A stretch of 64,000 nucleotides of DNA from Grimontia hollisae CIP 101886 (GTDB lineage: Bacteria > Pseudomonadota > Gammaproteobacteria > Enterobacterales > Vibrionaceae): contig NZ_ADAQ01000009.1 in the NCBI RefSeq assembly GCF_000176515.1, forward strand, positions 1-64,000, in the 5' to 3' direction. Within the stretch, counting starts at the first letter, position 1; each line of letters starts with the position of its first letter. The notes below the pieces were generated by a model. That model saw only the letters and a list, made by a program, of their open reading frames with translations, was not told where the DNA came from and ran no database searches. Below are positions 9,358-18,582 of this stretch, one piece after another. Both the position numbers and the translations under genes were made by a program.

Positions 9358-10434
9358 TTAGTTTCCTTTTAAACGCTGTTCCAGGAAAGGGGTCAGTTCA
9401 TCATGGGCGCGGCGCAACAGATTTTCCGTATCCTGCCAACCAATACACGCATCTGTGATTGACACCCCGTAGGCCATCTCTTCTCTCGGCAAATCAGCCG
9501 ACTGATTCCCTTCGTTGATATTACTTTCAATCATCAAACCAATAATAGAGCGATTCCCTTCACGGATTTGATGGAAAACATCCTCGGCGACAAGCGGCTG
9601 ACGACGGAAATCTTTTCGAGAGTTGGCATGGCTGCAGTCTACCATCAGTGACGCCTCAAGCCCTGCTTCTTTCATCTCATTTTCACATTCGACGACGGAG
9701 ACAGAATCATAATTCGTCTGCTTACCGCCACGCAGGATCACATGACCATCGGGATTTCCCTGTGTGGTGAGCAATGCGACCTGGCCTTCTTTGTTTATAC
9801 CCATAAAACGGTGGCCAGATGCAGCGGCCTTCATCGCATTGATTGCCGTGGACAAACTACCATCTGTGCCATTTTTAAAACCAATTGGCATAGACAGGCC
9901 ACTTGCCATCTCACGGTGGGTTTGAGATTCCGTAGTACGCGCACCAATCGCCGCCCAGCTGAACAAATCGCCAATATACTGGGGACTGATAGGATCCAAG
10001 GCTTCCGTCGCCAATGGCAACCCCATGTCCGCCAGAGTGATCAACAGTTCGCGCGCTTTGTGTAGGCCGGCTTCAACATCAAAGGATCCATCCAGGTTTG
10101 GATCGTTAATCAAACCTTTCCAGCCAACGGTTGTACGCGGCTTTTCAAAGTACACACGCATCACGATATAAATTTGATCATTTAAAAGGTCAGCAAGCAC
10201 TTTGAGTTTTTTAGCATATTCAATCGCCGCGTCGGTGTCGTGAATCGAGCATGGTCCACACACCACCAACAGGCGGTGATCTTTCTTATGGATAATGTCT
10301 GCGATCTCCTGACGAGCCCTGGAAATAAAGGCCAACGTCTCCTTCTTAACAGGCAGCTTCTTACGTAACTGCTCCGGTGTGATCAGAACAGTTTCGTCCT
10401 GAATGTGAATATTAGTGAGCAGATCTCTTTCCAT
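9358..10434 (-). CDS. aroF: DAHP synthase, tyrosine-sensitive type
   Basis: Catalyses the first shikimate pathway step, condensing phosphoenolpyruvate with erythrose-4-phosphate. The 358-residue class I enzyme shows [10 protein letters not shown] near 60, the [10 protein letters not shown] motif, and the metal and substrate residues of the barrel ([10 protein letters not shown] near 268). Assignment to the Tyr-regulated isozyme rests on its operon with tyrA and the TyrR-like boxes upstream rather than on residues I could verify. Confidence 0.95.
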   Translation of the reverse strand: MERDLLTNIHIQDETVLITPEQLRKKLPVKKETLAFISRARQEIADIIHKKDHRLLVVCGPCSIHDTDAAIEYAKKLKVLADLLNDQIYIVMRVYFEKPRTTVGWKGLINDPNLDGSFDVEAGLHKARELLITLADMGLPLATEALDPISPQYIGDLFSWAAIGARTTESQTHREMASGLSMPIGFKNGTDGSLSTAINAMKAAASGHRFMGINKEGQVALLTTQGNPDGHVILRGGKQTNYDSVSVVECENEMKEAGLEASLMVDCSHANSRKDFRRQPLVAEDVFHQIREGNRSIIGLMIESNINEGNQSADLPREEMAYGVSITDACIGWQDTENLLRRAHDELTPFLEQRLKGN

Positions 10435-10529
10435 GACAAATTTCCTCTACAATATTTTTCGCACGTAAAATGGTTATTTATCGTGCAACTGCCCATACAA
10501 TAACAACCTCAAAGCTGATTGCAAGAACA

Positions 10530-10547
10530 TGTAAAGAAAAATCAACA
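10530..10547. promoter_or_regulatory. TyrR-like box (weak)
   Basis: TGTAAA-GAAAAA-TCAACA matches the TGTAAA-N6-TTTACA TyrR consensus in the left half and partly in the right. It stands two bases from a stronger box, the usual weak/strong pairing of TyrR operators. Confidence 0.45.
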
Positions 10548-10548
10548 T

Positions 10549-10566
10549 TGTAAATTATTTATTACA
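10549..10566. promoter_or_regulatory. TyrR-like box (strong)
   Basis: TGTAAA-TTATTT-ATTACA matches TGTAAA-N6-TTTACA at eleven of twelve fixed positions. Located about 115 bases upstream of aroF. TyrR represses aroF-tyrA in E. coli through such tandem boxes. Confidence 0.65.
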
Positions 10567-10634
10567 CTCAAAGACAAAGAGCCAAAATAAGTCTAGATAT
10601 AAGAGTTTATTACACCGTTCTATGGAAAGAAATA

Positions 10635-10652
10635 TGTAAAGTAAAGTATACG
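10635..10652. promoter_or_regulatory. TyrR-like box (weak, distal)
   Basis: TGTAAA-GTAAAG-TATACG keeps the left half-site of the TyrR consensus and part of the right half. It lies 69 bases beyond the strong box; a functional role is uncertain. Confidence 0.35.
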
Positions 10653-10794
10653 AAATCAGATTTGCCGGTCTTCTATGATGCCTCTCTATTTTACGATCCA
10701 AGCTTAGAGGGTCTAGAACCACCCGGTTCACCAACGACCGGCTAATCGCTGTTTTATACCAACCATTCAGTACCTGTTGGTACTCTGTCCACCG

Positions 10795-11376
10795 TCAAAG
10801 AGACTCAGTATGCTTCAGCCCTCTCAGTTTCAAAGATAACGCCACAAACACAGCGCCAAACACAAAGGCATAGGTAGCAATCACCCAGATTATTGCCACC
10901 GCGCCAGCAGCCGGGTTAGCCATCAAAAATCCCCCAAACACAATGGAAAAGATGCCACCCAGAATAAGTAGCCACTCCCCAGCGATCTCTTTGCGAAGAC
11001 GGAGCGCAGCAATAATTTCCAACACGCCTTTGGTAATTGCCCAGATAGCGATATAAAACAGCAATGCGATCGCTGTGATCCCGGGCATGGTGAATGTCAG
11101 GATACCGGCAACAACACTCACCACACCCCAGAGCAAAAGGAGTATCCAGTTTTCACGATCTTTTCGCTCAATGAGAGCAGTCCAGCTCTGAAGTAAGCCA
11201 TCAGCCAGGACAAAGATCCCAAAGACCAAGACCAGTGTTTCTATCGACGCTACCGTTGGCAGGGTCCAAAGCATCAAGCCAAAAATGATGGAAATAATGC
11301 CCCTTAGCAGTAATACCCACCAATGGCGGATAAGCGCACCAGCCAGTTGTTTATGCAATGTTTCAGATGATTCCAT
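10795..11376 (-). CDS. HdeD family membrane protein
   Basis: About 193 residues with six predicted membrane helices arranged as three repeated pairs, the pattern of the HdeD/DUF308 family. In E. coli HdeD contributes to acid resistance at high cell density; the role here is unknown. The ATG at 11376 is favoured over the GTG at 11382 because AGGAG stands seven bases before it. Single gene flanked by aroF and yjjG. Confidence 0.8.
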   Translation of the reverse strand: MESSETLHKQLAGALIRHWWVLLLRGIISIIFGLMLWTLPTVASIETLVLVFGIFVLADGLLQSWTALIERKDRENWILLLLWGVVSVVAGILTFTMPGITAIALLFYIAIWAITKGVLEIIAALRLRKEIAGEWLLILGGIFSIVFGGFLMANPAAGAVAIIWVIATYAFVFGAVFVALSLKLRGLKHTESL

Positions 11377-11568
11377 AGCCACTCTCCTCTATCGTTTTGT
11401 TCAATGAAATACCGCGTAGTGAAGTCATTGATATGCAAAGAGTGAAGCGTGACTTGGCGGGAAACGGTGTCCTAAGTTTGAAACCGGGGATGAAATGCTG
11501 AATTTATGGAAGCAAACGCATACTAAGAAATTGAGAAATGGCGGGAAAGTTACCCGCCATCATGACGG

Positions 11569-12243
11569 TTAGCCAAGAAGCTGGGCATGTATTTCTGCCC
11601 ATGAGGTTGCAACAAACGTCGGCTCGATATCTTCAGGTAAAGGTTTGCCATCAACATTTAGCCAGCAGGTATCAATACCCGCGTTGATACCCCCGCGGAT
11701 ATCAGAGTCAGCATTGTCACCCACCATCAGGATACGCGCTTTGTCAGGGTATTCCATCAACTGGAAAGCATGCTCGAAAATCGCCACATCCGGCTTTGCC
11801 ACCCCGACTTCCTCTGAAATCACCACCCACTCGAAATATTCACGCAGGCCGGTTTTTTCAAGGCGGATTTGTTGGAGCTGTACAAAACCATTGGTGATAA
11901 TGCCAAGCTTTGCCTTTTGTGCCAGCAGAGGCAGGATCTCGCGCACTCCCTCTAATGGCTGACAGACATCCGCCATCGCCTTCAGGAAACGGCGGTTAAG
12001 TTCAGCCGGTGCGATATCCAACCGGTTTGCCCACACCATAAACCTTTCTTCCTGAAGTTGTTTCGCGGTGATTTCACCATTCTGGTATTTCACCCAAAGT
12101 GGCTTATTCACAGCTTCATACTCCGCAAAATCCTGCTCGGTAAAATCCACGTCCAGTTCGTTGAACATAGTTTTGAGGCCCGCGAGGGCATCAAAGGAAA
12201 ACAAGGTTTCATCAGCGTCAAATAAAATCCAATCGTACTGCAC
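11569..12243 (-). CDS. yjjG: HAD-family pyrimidine 5'-nucleotidase YjjG
   Basis: A house-cleaning phosphatase that removes phosphate from non-canonical pyrimidine nucleotides and dUMP. The product of about 224 residues has the HAD motifs: DADETLF (motif I), ITNGF (motif II, near 108), the KP lysine in GVAKPD, and GDNADSDI (motif IV). The GTG at 12243 is chosen as start because AGGAG precedes it and VQYDWILFD aligns with the E. coli N-terminus; an upstream in-frame ATG at 12282 lacks family similarity. Confidence 0.9.
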   Translation of the reverse strand: MQYDWILFDADETLFSFDALAGLKTMFNELDVDFTEQDFAEYEAVNKPLWVKYQNGEITAKQLQEERFMVWANRLDIAPAELNRRFLKAMADVCQPLEGVREILPLLAQKAKLGIITNGFVQLQQIRLEKTGLREYFEWVVISEEVGVAKPDVAIFEHAFQLMEYPDKARILMVGDNADSDIRGGINAGIDTCWLNVDGKPLPEDIEPTFVATSWAEIHAQLLG

Positions 12244-12301
12244 GTTATCTCTCCTGTGTAACGCTGACATTATTGCATGCACCCTCTTGTTTAAAAAAGA
12301 A

Positions 12302-12330
12302 AAAGCCCACCTTTACAGGCGGGCTTTCTG
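12302..12330 (-). terminator. terminator of the rpsP-rimM-trmD-rplS operon
   Basis: Minus strand AAAGCCCGCC / GGTGGGCTTT stem with a TGTAAA loop, followed by TTCTTTTTT, about 30 bases after the rplS stop. Confidence 0.85.
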
Positions 12331-12359
12331 TCCCTTTCGGGAGATAAACGCCGGAGCGA

Positions 12360-12713
12360 TTATTTCTTAGCCAGACGCTCTTTGATACGAGCTGCCTTAC
12401 CAGAACGCTCACGCAGGTAGTACAGTTTGGCACGACGTACTGCACCGCGGCGTTTAACAGTAATGCTGTCAACAACTGGTGAGTGAGTTTGGAATACACG
12501 CTCAACGCCTTCACCGTTTGATACTTTACGTACGGTGAATGCAGAATGTAGACCACGGTTACGTTTTGCGATTACAACACCTTCATAGGCCTGCAGACGC
12601 GTACGTTCACCTTCTTTTACTTTAACCTGAACAACAACAGTGTCACCCACTTTGAATTCAGGAACGTCTTTCTTTAGTTGCTCTTCTTCGAGCGCTTTGA
12701 TGATGTTACTCAT
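12360..12713 (-). CDS. rplS: 50S ribosomal protein L19
   Basis: 117-residue L19, located at the 30S/50S interface. Family signatures [41 protein letters not shown] and [26 protein letters not shown] run through the whole protein. Last gene of the operon rpsP-rimM-trmD-rplS, 26 bases after trmD, and followed by a strong terminator. Confidence 0.99.
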   Translation of the reverse strand: MSNIIKALEEEQLKKDVPEFKVGDTVVVQVKVKEGERTRLQAYEGVVIAKRNRGLHSAFTVRKVSNGEGVERVFQTHSPVVDSITVKRRGAVRRAKLYYLRERSGKAARIKERLAKK

Positions 12714-12739
12714 TTTCTATACCCTAGAATAAACTGATA

Positions 12740-13495
12740 CTAAATATCTTTAGGTACTTGACTGTGTTCATTGATGAACTCAGCAAGCAGTAATTCCTGT
12801 TCGTCAGTCAGAGCTAGGTTTTCCAGGAGCTCTGGTCTTCTGAGCCAGGTACGGCCCAGCGATTGTTTCAATCGCCAGCGGCGAATGACCTTATGATTTC
12901 CGGACTTCAGTACCGAAGGCACCTCTAATCCGTCCAACACCTCAGGACGCGTGTAGTGGGGACAATCTAACAAACCATTGGCGAAAGAATCTTCTTCCGC
13001 CGACGCCAAGTCTCCGAGGACACCCGGCACAAACCGGGCAACCGCGTCAACCAAAGTCATGGCTGGCAGTTCACCACCACTGAGCACAAAATCCCCGATA
13101 GACCATTCTTCATCGACTTCGGTTTGTATAATGCGCTCATCTACCCCTTCGTAGCGTCCACAGATAAGAATCAGCTTCTCGTTCTGCGCCAGCTCCTCAA
13201 CCCCAGCTTGGTCAAGCTTTCGGCCTTGAGGTGAAAGGTAAATCACTTTCGCCTTGCCATCAGCGGCTTTCTTGGCAGAATGAATGGCATCGCGCAAAGG
13301 CTGTACCATCATCAACATGCCCGGGCCTCCACCATATGGGCGGTCATCAACCGTCCGGTGTTTGTCGTGGGTAAAATCGCGGGGATTCCACGTTTCTACC
13401 TCGAGCAGGCCTTTTTTTACCGCCTGGCCAGTTACCCCAAATTCAGTAACAGCACGGAACATTTCAGGAAAAAGGCTGATAATACCAACCCACAT
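12740..13495 (-). CDS. trmD: tRNA (guanine-37-N1) methyltransferase TrmD
   Basis: Methylates G37 of tRNAs reading CNN codons, preventing +1 frameshifting. The 251-residue SPOUT enzyme has the trefoil knot with [11 protein letters not shown] and [13 protein letters not shown], and [10 protein letters not shown] for S-adenosylmethionine binding. Third gene of the rpsP operon, 37 bases after rimM. Confidence 0.99.
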   Translation of the reverse strand: MWVGIISLFPEMFRAVTEFGVTGQAVKKGLLEVETWNPRDFTHDKHRTVDDRPYGGGPGMLMMVQPLRDAIHSAKKAADGKAKVIYLSPQGRKLDQAGVEELAQNEKLILICGRYEGVDERIIQTEVDEEWSIGDFVLSGGELPAMTLVDAVARFVPGVLGDLASAEEDSFANGLLDCPHYTRPEVLDGLEVPSVLKSGNHKVIRRWRLKQSLGRTWLRRPELLENLALTDEQELLLAEFINEHSQVPKDI

Positions 13496-13532
13496 TTTTC
13501 CGCTCCTATTGCTTTACATGTTACTGGGGGAA

Positions 13533-14084
13533 TTAAAATCCAGGATCCCAGTCAACTTCGATCCGTTGAGCAGAGCGATCAATCGACTTGATGACTTGCC
13601 CATCGAGGAACGGTATTAAACGTTCCTTCTGGCCAAAAGCATCTTTAGGGTTCGCTTGAACCACCAACACATCGTTAGAGCCGGTTTCCAGAATATCTGT
13701 GACTTTACCAAGGTTATACCCTTTGGTGGTCGCCACTTCCATTCCGTAGAGCTCACGCCAGTAGAATTCTTCATCTGACAGCTCAGGCAATACTTCTGCG
13801 TTGATCGCGATTTCGGCATTGGTCAGTGCCTGGGCGTCTTCACGCTGATCCAGACCTTTCAATTTACCGACATACCCCTGATTGTGACGTTTCCAGTCTT
13901 CAAGACTGAATTCCTGCCACTCGCCACGCACTTTGATAAACCAAGGTGAGTAGCTAAAGATGTTTTCAGCGTTTTCAGTGTAAGAAAAAACTTTGAGCCA
14001 GCCACGGATGCCATAAGAAGCACCTAGCTTGCCTACTACAACCTTTTCTTGCTCACTCATGTCTTTTTCTTTCAACCCTGACAC
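13533..14084 (-). CDS. rimM: ribosome maturation factor RimM
   Basis: RimM binds S19 and helps assemble the 30S head. The product has an N-terminal RimM domain ([20 protein letters not shown]) and a PRC-barrel C-terminal domain ([19 protein letters not shown]). The frame starts at a GTG (14084) giving 183 residues; an ATG at 14060 (MSEQEK) gives 175 and is equally possible. Eight bases after rpsP. Confidence 0.97.
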   Translation of the reverse strand: MSGLKEKDMSEQEKVVVGKLGASYGIRGWLKVFSYTENAENIFSYSPWFIKVRGEWQEFSLEDWKRHNQGYVGKLKGLDQREDAQALTNAEIAINAEVLPELSDEEFYWRELYGMEVATTKGYNLGKVTDILETGSNDVLVVQANPKDAFGQKERLIPFLDGQVIKSIDRSAQRIEVDWDPGF

Positions 14085-14091
14085 TGATCAA

Positions 14092-14340
14092 TTAAGCCGC
14101 TTTAGCCGCGTCTTTGATCAGCTTAGCTACGCGGTCAGAAACAGCTGCACCTTCGCCAACCCAGTGGTTAACGCGGTCCAGGTCCAGGCGCAGTTTTTCT
14201 TCTTGACCCTGTGCAACTGGGTTGAAGAAGCCTACTTTTTCGATGAAGCGACCGTCGCGCGCTTGGCGGCTGTCTGCAACAACGATTTGATAGAATGGAC
14301 GCTTTTTAGCGCCGTGACGTGCCAAACGAATGGTTACCAT
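14092..14340 (-). CDS. rpsP: 30S ribosomal protein S16
   Basis: 82-residue S16, an early 30S assembly protein. It begins [25 protein letters not shown], the near-invariant bacterial S16 N-terminus without a gap, and carries [13 protein letters not shown]. Head gene of the rpsP-rimM-trmD-rplS operon; the 222 bases upstream to ffh would carry its promoter. Confidence 0.99.
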   Translation of the reverse strand: MVTIRLARHGAKKRPFYQIVVADSRQARDGRFIEKVGFFNPVAQGQEEKLRLDLDRVNHWVGEGAAVSDRVAKLIKDAAKAA

Positions 14341-14562
14341 ATCGTCCTCTTTGCATTACTAAATTAAATTGGCCCCGCGCTAATACGGGGCCTCGTGCCA
14401 AAATAAAGCTCCGGAATTTTACGCTTTCTGTGATCGAATGCAACTGCTTTAGCTAAAAAAGCACCAGCAGTGTCTGTACTTCAATCACTTAGCGATTCCG
14501 TCGCTTTATTGATTAATGGCCGGCCTTTCCTGACCCGCCAATTCTTGGGTTATCCAAGGGGG

Positions 14563-15927
14563 TTAGCGTGGGAACATGCCACCGCCGCCCATCATGCTTT
14601 TCATATTGCGCATCATGTTCTTCATGCCACCCTTTTGCATCTTCTTCATCATTTTCTGCATCTGGGTAAACTGTTTGAGCAGGCGGTTAACATCCTGAAC
14701 CTGGGTACCGGAACCGGCAGCAATACGTTTTTTACGTGAGCCTTTGATGAGATCAGGACGCGCACGTTCTTTTGGGGTCATGGAGTTTATGATGGCTTCC
14801 ATCTGGACAAAGATTTTATCGTCTACCTGGTTTTTTACATCATCAGACAGGTTTGACATCCCCGGCAACTTGTCCAGCATGCCCATCATGCCACCCATGT
14901 TCTTCATCTGCTGAAGCTGGTCACGGAAGTCCTGCAGGTCGAACCCTTTCTTTTCTTTAAACTTCTTCGCCAGTTGCTCAGCTTTGTCTTTATCGACGTT
15001 ACGCTCGAGCTCTTCAATCAGCGACAGCACATCCCCCATACCGAGGATGCGGCTGGCAACGCGGTCTGGGTGGAAAGGTTCCAGCGCGTCAGTTTTCTCA
15101 CCCACACCCAGAAACTTGATAGGTTTACCGGTGATGTGGCGAACAGACAACGCCGCACCACCACGCGCATCGCCATCCACCTTGGTCAGTACCACACCGG
15201 TCAGCGGCAGGGCATCGTTAAACGCTTTTGCCGTGTTCGCCGCATCCTGACCTGTCATTGCATCAACAACAAACAGGGTTTCCACCGGCTTGATGGCGGC
15301 ATGGATGTCTTTGATCTCATCCATCATCTCTTCGTCAATGTGCAGGCGGCCTGCGGTATCGACGATAACGACGTCATAGAATTTCAGTTTGCCATGATCA
15401 AGTGCCGCTTTCGCGATCTCTACCGGCTTCTGATCCGGTGTTGATGGGAAGAAATCGATGCCAACATCACCTGCCAGGGTTTCCAGTTGTTTGATTGCCG
15501 CAGGACGATAAACGTCAGCAGAGACCACCAGCACTTTCTTCTTATGGCGCTCTTTGAGCATCTTACCCAGCTTACCAACACTGGTGGTTTTACCCGCACC
15601 TTGCAAACCCGCCATCAGCACTACCGCCGGTGGCTGTGTGGCCAGATTCAGCTCTGCGTTGGATGCCCCCATCACCGCTTCCAGCTCAGACTGGACAATC
15701 TTGATGAACTCCTGACCGGGCGTCAGGCTTTTTGAGACTTCCAAGCCCACGGCACTTTCTTTTACTTTCTTCACGAAGTCTCGCACTACCGGTAACGCAA
15801 CATCGGCTTCCAACAGTGCCATGCGCACTTCGCGCAGGGTCTCTTTTATATTGTCTTCAGTGAGGCGACCACGACCGCTGATGTTCTTCAACGTACGGGA
15901 TAGACGATCTGTTAAGTTTTCAAACAT
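14563..15927 (-). CDS. ffh: signal recognition particle protein Ffh (SRP54)
   Basis: GTPase subunit of SRP, binding signal peptides and 4.5S RNA to deliver nascent membrane proteins to FtsY and SecYEG. 454 residues: N domain (1-90), G domain with GLQGAGKTTSVGKL, DTAGRLH and TKVDG (about 100-295), and a methionine-rich M domain to the end (MQKMMKKMQKGGMKNMMRNMKSM region). Divergent from ypjD. The sequence between its stop and rpsP shows no strong hairpin. Confidence 0.99.
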   Translation of the reverse strand: MFENLTDRLSRTLKNISGRGRLTEDNIKETLREVRMALLEADVALPVVRDFVKKVKESAVGLEVSKSLTPGQEFIKIVQSELEAVMGASNAELNLATQPPAVVLMAGLQGAGKTTSVGKLGKMLKERHKKKVLVVSADVYRPAAIKQLETLAGDVGIDFFPSTPDQKPVEIAKAALDHGKLKFYDVVIVDTAGRLHIDEEMMDEIKDIHAAIKPVETLFVVDAMTGQDAANTAKAFNDALPLTGVVLTKVDGDARGGAALSVRHITGKPIKFLGVGEKTDALEPFHPDRVASRILGMGDVLSLIEELERNVDKDKAEQLAKKFKEKKGFDLQDFRDQLQQMKNMGGMMGMLDKLPGMSNLSDDVKNQVDDKIFVQMEAIINSMTPKERARPDLIKGSRKKRIAAGSGTQVQDVNRLLKQFTQMQKMMKKMQKGGMKNMMRNMKSMMGGGGMFPR

Positions 15928-16197
15928 GTCTTACTCGCTTATCTACGCGACAGTACCACGTGACCAAACCCTGTCAGGTGGCAATAAACAAAAATTGACG
16001 CGATTATATCTCATTATTGCTCTTGCTTACATGCTGGCATCACCGATAGTTTTAAAAGGATAGCAGGGGTTTTTGGCGGTATTTGCAATGGATAAGACAG
16101 GTTTACATCCTAAAGATCGGCGCGCGTTGATAGCGGCTCTCAATTGCACAGGGTATACTGAAGGCTTTCTTTTTGACGCGATGTTGTTGAAAGGCAC

Positions 16198-16995
16198 ATG
16201 GATATATTCTTAGCACTTACTGCTGCCCTGCTGTACTTTGCAGCACTTATGCAAATTATTCCCGGCTTGTCCGGCCCAAACCAGATCCCGGCGCGCAACG
16301 TCTTTTTGAGTGCTGCCGGCGCGTTGGCGCTTCATGTCTATCTATTATCTGATCTGATCTTTGCCGGGAGTGGGCAAAACCTCAGCATTCTCAATGTTGC
16401 CTCGCTGATCAGCTTTATTGTTGCGATCATCACGACCGGTTTAATGTTCAAAATGCGTATCTGGGTGCTTCTGCCTGTGGTCTATAGTTTTTCGGCCATT
16501 AATCTAACAGCAGCCACCGTGCTTCCCGGCGCCTTTATTACCCACCTGGAAGCGCAGCCAGAAGTACTGGTTCACATCTCGCTGGCGCTGTTCTCTTATT
16601 CCACGCTGATGATTGCCACCCTGTACGCCATTCAGCTGGCCTGGCTTGACCATCAACTCAAACACAAAAAGAAACGGGTGATGAACCCAAACCTGCCACC
16701 ATTAATGGCCGTAGAACGGCAACTGTTCAATATCATCCTTATCGGAGAGATCCTGCTGACCCTCACCCTGTTGACTGGCCTTGTCTTTGTTCAGGATATG
16801 ATTGCTCAAGGCAAAGCGCACAAGGCATTGCTCTCGGCCATGGCTTGGGTAGTGTATGGCGTGCTGCTTTGGGGCCATTATCAATCAGGCTGGCGGGGAC
16901 GCCGCGTCATTTGGATCAGCATTGTGGGCGCATTCTTGCTCACCCTTGCTTATTTTGGCAGCCGGTTTGTGCGTGAGATCATCATCGCCGCGTGA
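16198..16995 (+). CDS. ypjD: CcsA/YpjD-like cytochrome c assembly family membrane protein
   Basis: 265 residues with about eight membrane helices, ending in the family WGHYQSGWRGRRVIW region in the CcmC/CcsA-like domain. The family handles haem for cytochrome c maturation, but the YpjD branch lacks a proven function. It follows the conserved order ffh (divergent)-ypjD-yfjD, as in E. coli and V. cholerae. yfjD begins about 120 bases downstream. Confidence 0.88.
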   Translation: MDIFLALTAALLYFAALMQIIPGLSGPNQIPARNVFLSAAGALALHVYLLSDLIFAGSGQNLSILNVASLISFIVAIITTGLMFKMRIWVLLPVVYSFSAINLTAATVLPGAFITHLEAQPEVLVHISLALFSYSTLMIATLYAIQLAWLDHQLKHKKKRVMNPNLPPLMAVERQLFNIILIGEILLTLTLLTGLVFVQDMIAQGKAHKALLSAMAWVVYGVLLWGHYQSGWRGRRVIWISIVGAFLLTLAYFGSRFVREIIIAA

Positions 16996-17118
16996 CAACC
17001 ATGTTGTATTTTTAGCATTGGGTTTGACAGCTGAAGTAATTCTGGCCCTTAATGAGGGGCTGTTAACCTTTTGAGATCAACAGCCCCAGGGCTAATCAAA
17101 CAAGAAGGAACTTGCAAT

Positions 17119-18393
17119 TTGGACGACATATCGACGGGAACGTTAGCGACCGTTTTGGTATTGCTCATCTTTATTTCTGCGTACTTTTCCGGCTCCGAAA
17201 CCGGCATGATGGCATTAAACCGATACCGGCTTCGGCACTTATCCAACCAAGGGCACAAAGGCGCCAAGCGTGTAGAAAAATTGCTGGAACGTCCTGACAG
17301 GCTGATTGGCCTGATCCTCATCGGTAATAACCTGGTCAACATCCTGGCTTCTGCGATAGCAACTATTCTGGGTATGCGCCTGTTTGGCGATCTTGGCGTG
17401 GCCATCGCGACCGGCGGCCTGACACTGGTTATTCTGGTCTTTGCAGAAGTCACCCCTAAGACGCTCGCCGCGCTCTATCCCGAAAAAGTCTCTTACACCA
17501 GCAGCTTTTTACTCAATGTCCTAATGAAAGTGCTTTATCCACTGGTGTGGATAATAAACGGCATTACCAATGGTTTTCTCAAGCTTATGGGCCTTGCGAC
17601 CAGTCATGACGGCAAAGATCATTTGAGTTCAGAAGAGCTGCGTACTGTGGTCAACGAAGCTGGTGGGCTGATCCCGCGTCGCCACCAAAGTATGCTGCTG
17701 TCGATTCTGGAGCTTGAAGAGATCACCGTAGATGACATCATGGTACCGCGGAATGAAATTACCGGGATCAACGTGAATGACGACTGGAAAGCCATCATGC
17801 GCCAGCTCACCCACGCCCCCCATGGCCGTATGGTGCTCTATCGCGACAGCATTGATGAGGTCGTCGGTATGTTGCGTGTGCGTGAGGCATACCGGATGAT
17901 GGTTGAAAACGAGTTCAACAAAGAGAACCTGCTTCGCGCCGCAGACGAGGTCTACTACATTCCGGAAGGGACACCACTGAATGTCCAGATGCTTAAGTTC
18001 CAGCGCAACAAACAGCGTATCGGACTGATTGTGGACGAGTATGGAGACATTATTGGCCTTGTCACACTGGAAGATATTCTTGAAGAGATCGTCGGGGAAT
18101 TTACCACCTCACTTTCACCAAGCCTTGCTGAGGAAATTACAGCCCTTCCTGATGGCAGTTTTATGATTGATGGCACCGCCAATATCCGCGACCTCAACAA
18201 GAGCCTGAACTGGGATTTGCCCACTGACGGCCCTCGCACCCTTAATGGGCTAATTCTTGAACATCTCGAAGACATCCCAAGCAGCCAGTTAAGCATCGAA
18301 GTGGAAGGTCACCAAATGGAAATCATTGAGGTGGCAGAAAACATGATAAAGCAGGTAAAAATTCTTCCCGTTCCCAAAGAAGCCCATTTCTAA
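17119..18393 (+). CDS. yfjD: HlyC/CorC family transporter-associated protein YfjD (CorB-like)
   Basis: 424 residues from a TTG start that has AAGGAA nine bases upstream and aligns with the E. coli N-terminus (LDDISTGTL). It has an N-terminal CNNM membrane domain of about four helices (SGSETGMMALNRYRLRH), a CBS pair (about 190-320, with DDIMVPRNEI and VDEYGDIIGLVTLEDILEEIVGEF), and a C-terminal CorC/HlyC domain. The family is implicated in magnesium/cobalt efflux. A terminator follows directly. Confidence 0.9.
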   Translation: MDDISTGTLATVLVLLIFISAYFSGSETGMMALNRYRLRHLSNQGHKGAKRVEKLLERPDRLIGLILIGNNLVNILASAIATILGMRLFGDLGVAIATGGLTLVILVFAEVTPKTLAALYPEKVSYTSSFLLNVLMKVLYPLVWIINGITNGFLKLMGLATSHDGKDHLSSEELRTVVNEAGGLIPRRHQSMLLSILELEEITVDDIMVPRNEITGINVNDDWKAIMRQLTHAPHGRMVLYRDSIDEVVGMLRVREAYRMMVENEFNKENLLRAADEVYYIPEGTPLNVQMLKFQRNKQRIGLIVDEYGDIIGLVTLEDILEEIVGEFTTSLSPSLAEEITALPDGSFMIDGTANIRDLNKSLNWDLPTDGPRTLNGLILEHLEDIPSSQLSIEVEGHQMEIIEVAENMIKQVKILPVPKEAHF

Positions 18394-18404
18394 TTTTTAC
18401 GCTC

Positions 18405-18432
18405 AAACGCCAACTTAACCGTTGGCGTTTTC
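18405..18432 (+). terminator. yfjD terminator
   Basis: Perfect ten-base stem AAACGCCAAC / GTTGGCGTTT with loop TTAACC, then TCTCTTG, 12 bases after the yfjD stop. Confidence 0.8.
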
Positions 18433-18582
18433 TCTTGCTGCCAACAACCAAATTTACCTGAAACGCACGCAGCGTACACCCCATAAAATTAACAACGTTA
18501 CCAATAGTTAACTACTCTTAATAAGTGTCTCACATGATGTAAAGAAAAGTGCGGCGCGATAGATTTGACCTAAGGAAACAAT

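Larger units (their letters stand above)
10435..10794 (-). other. aroF upstream region
   Basis: These 360 bases carry the aroF-tyrA control region with three TyrR-like boxes in its left two thirds. The remainder up to the HdeD-like gene shows no open frame of interest and no clear terminator. Confidence 0.6.

Noticed and set aside
18531-18570. Sigma-28-like promoter before the chemoreceptor (TAAAGAAA ... GCGATAGA)
   Set aside because: The spacing is about 8 bases instead of the 11 needed between the two half-sites.
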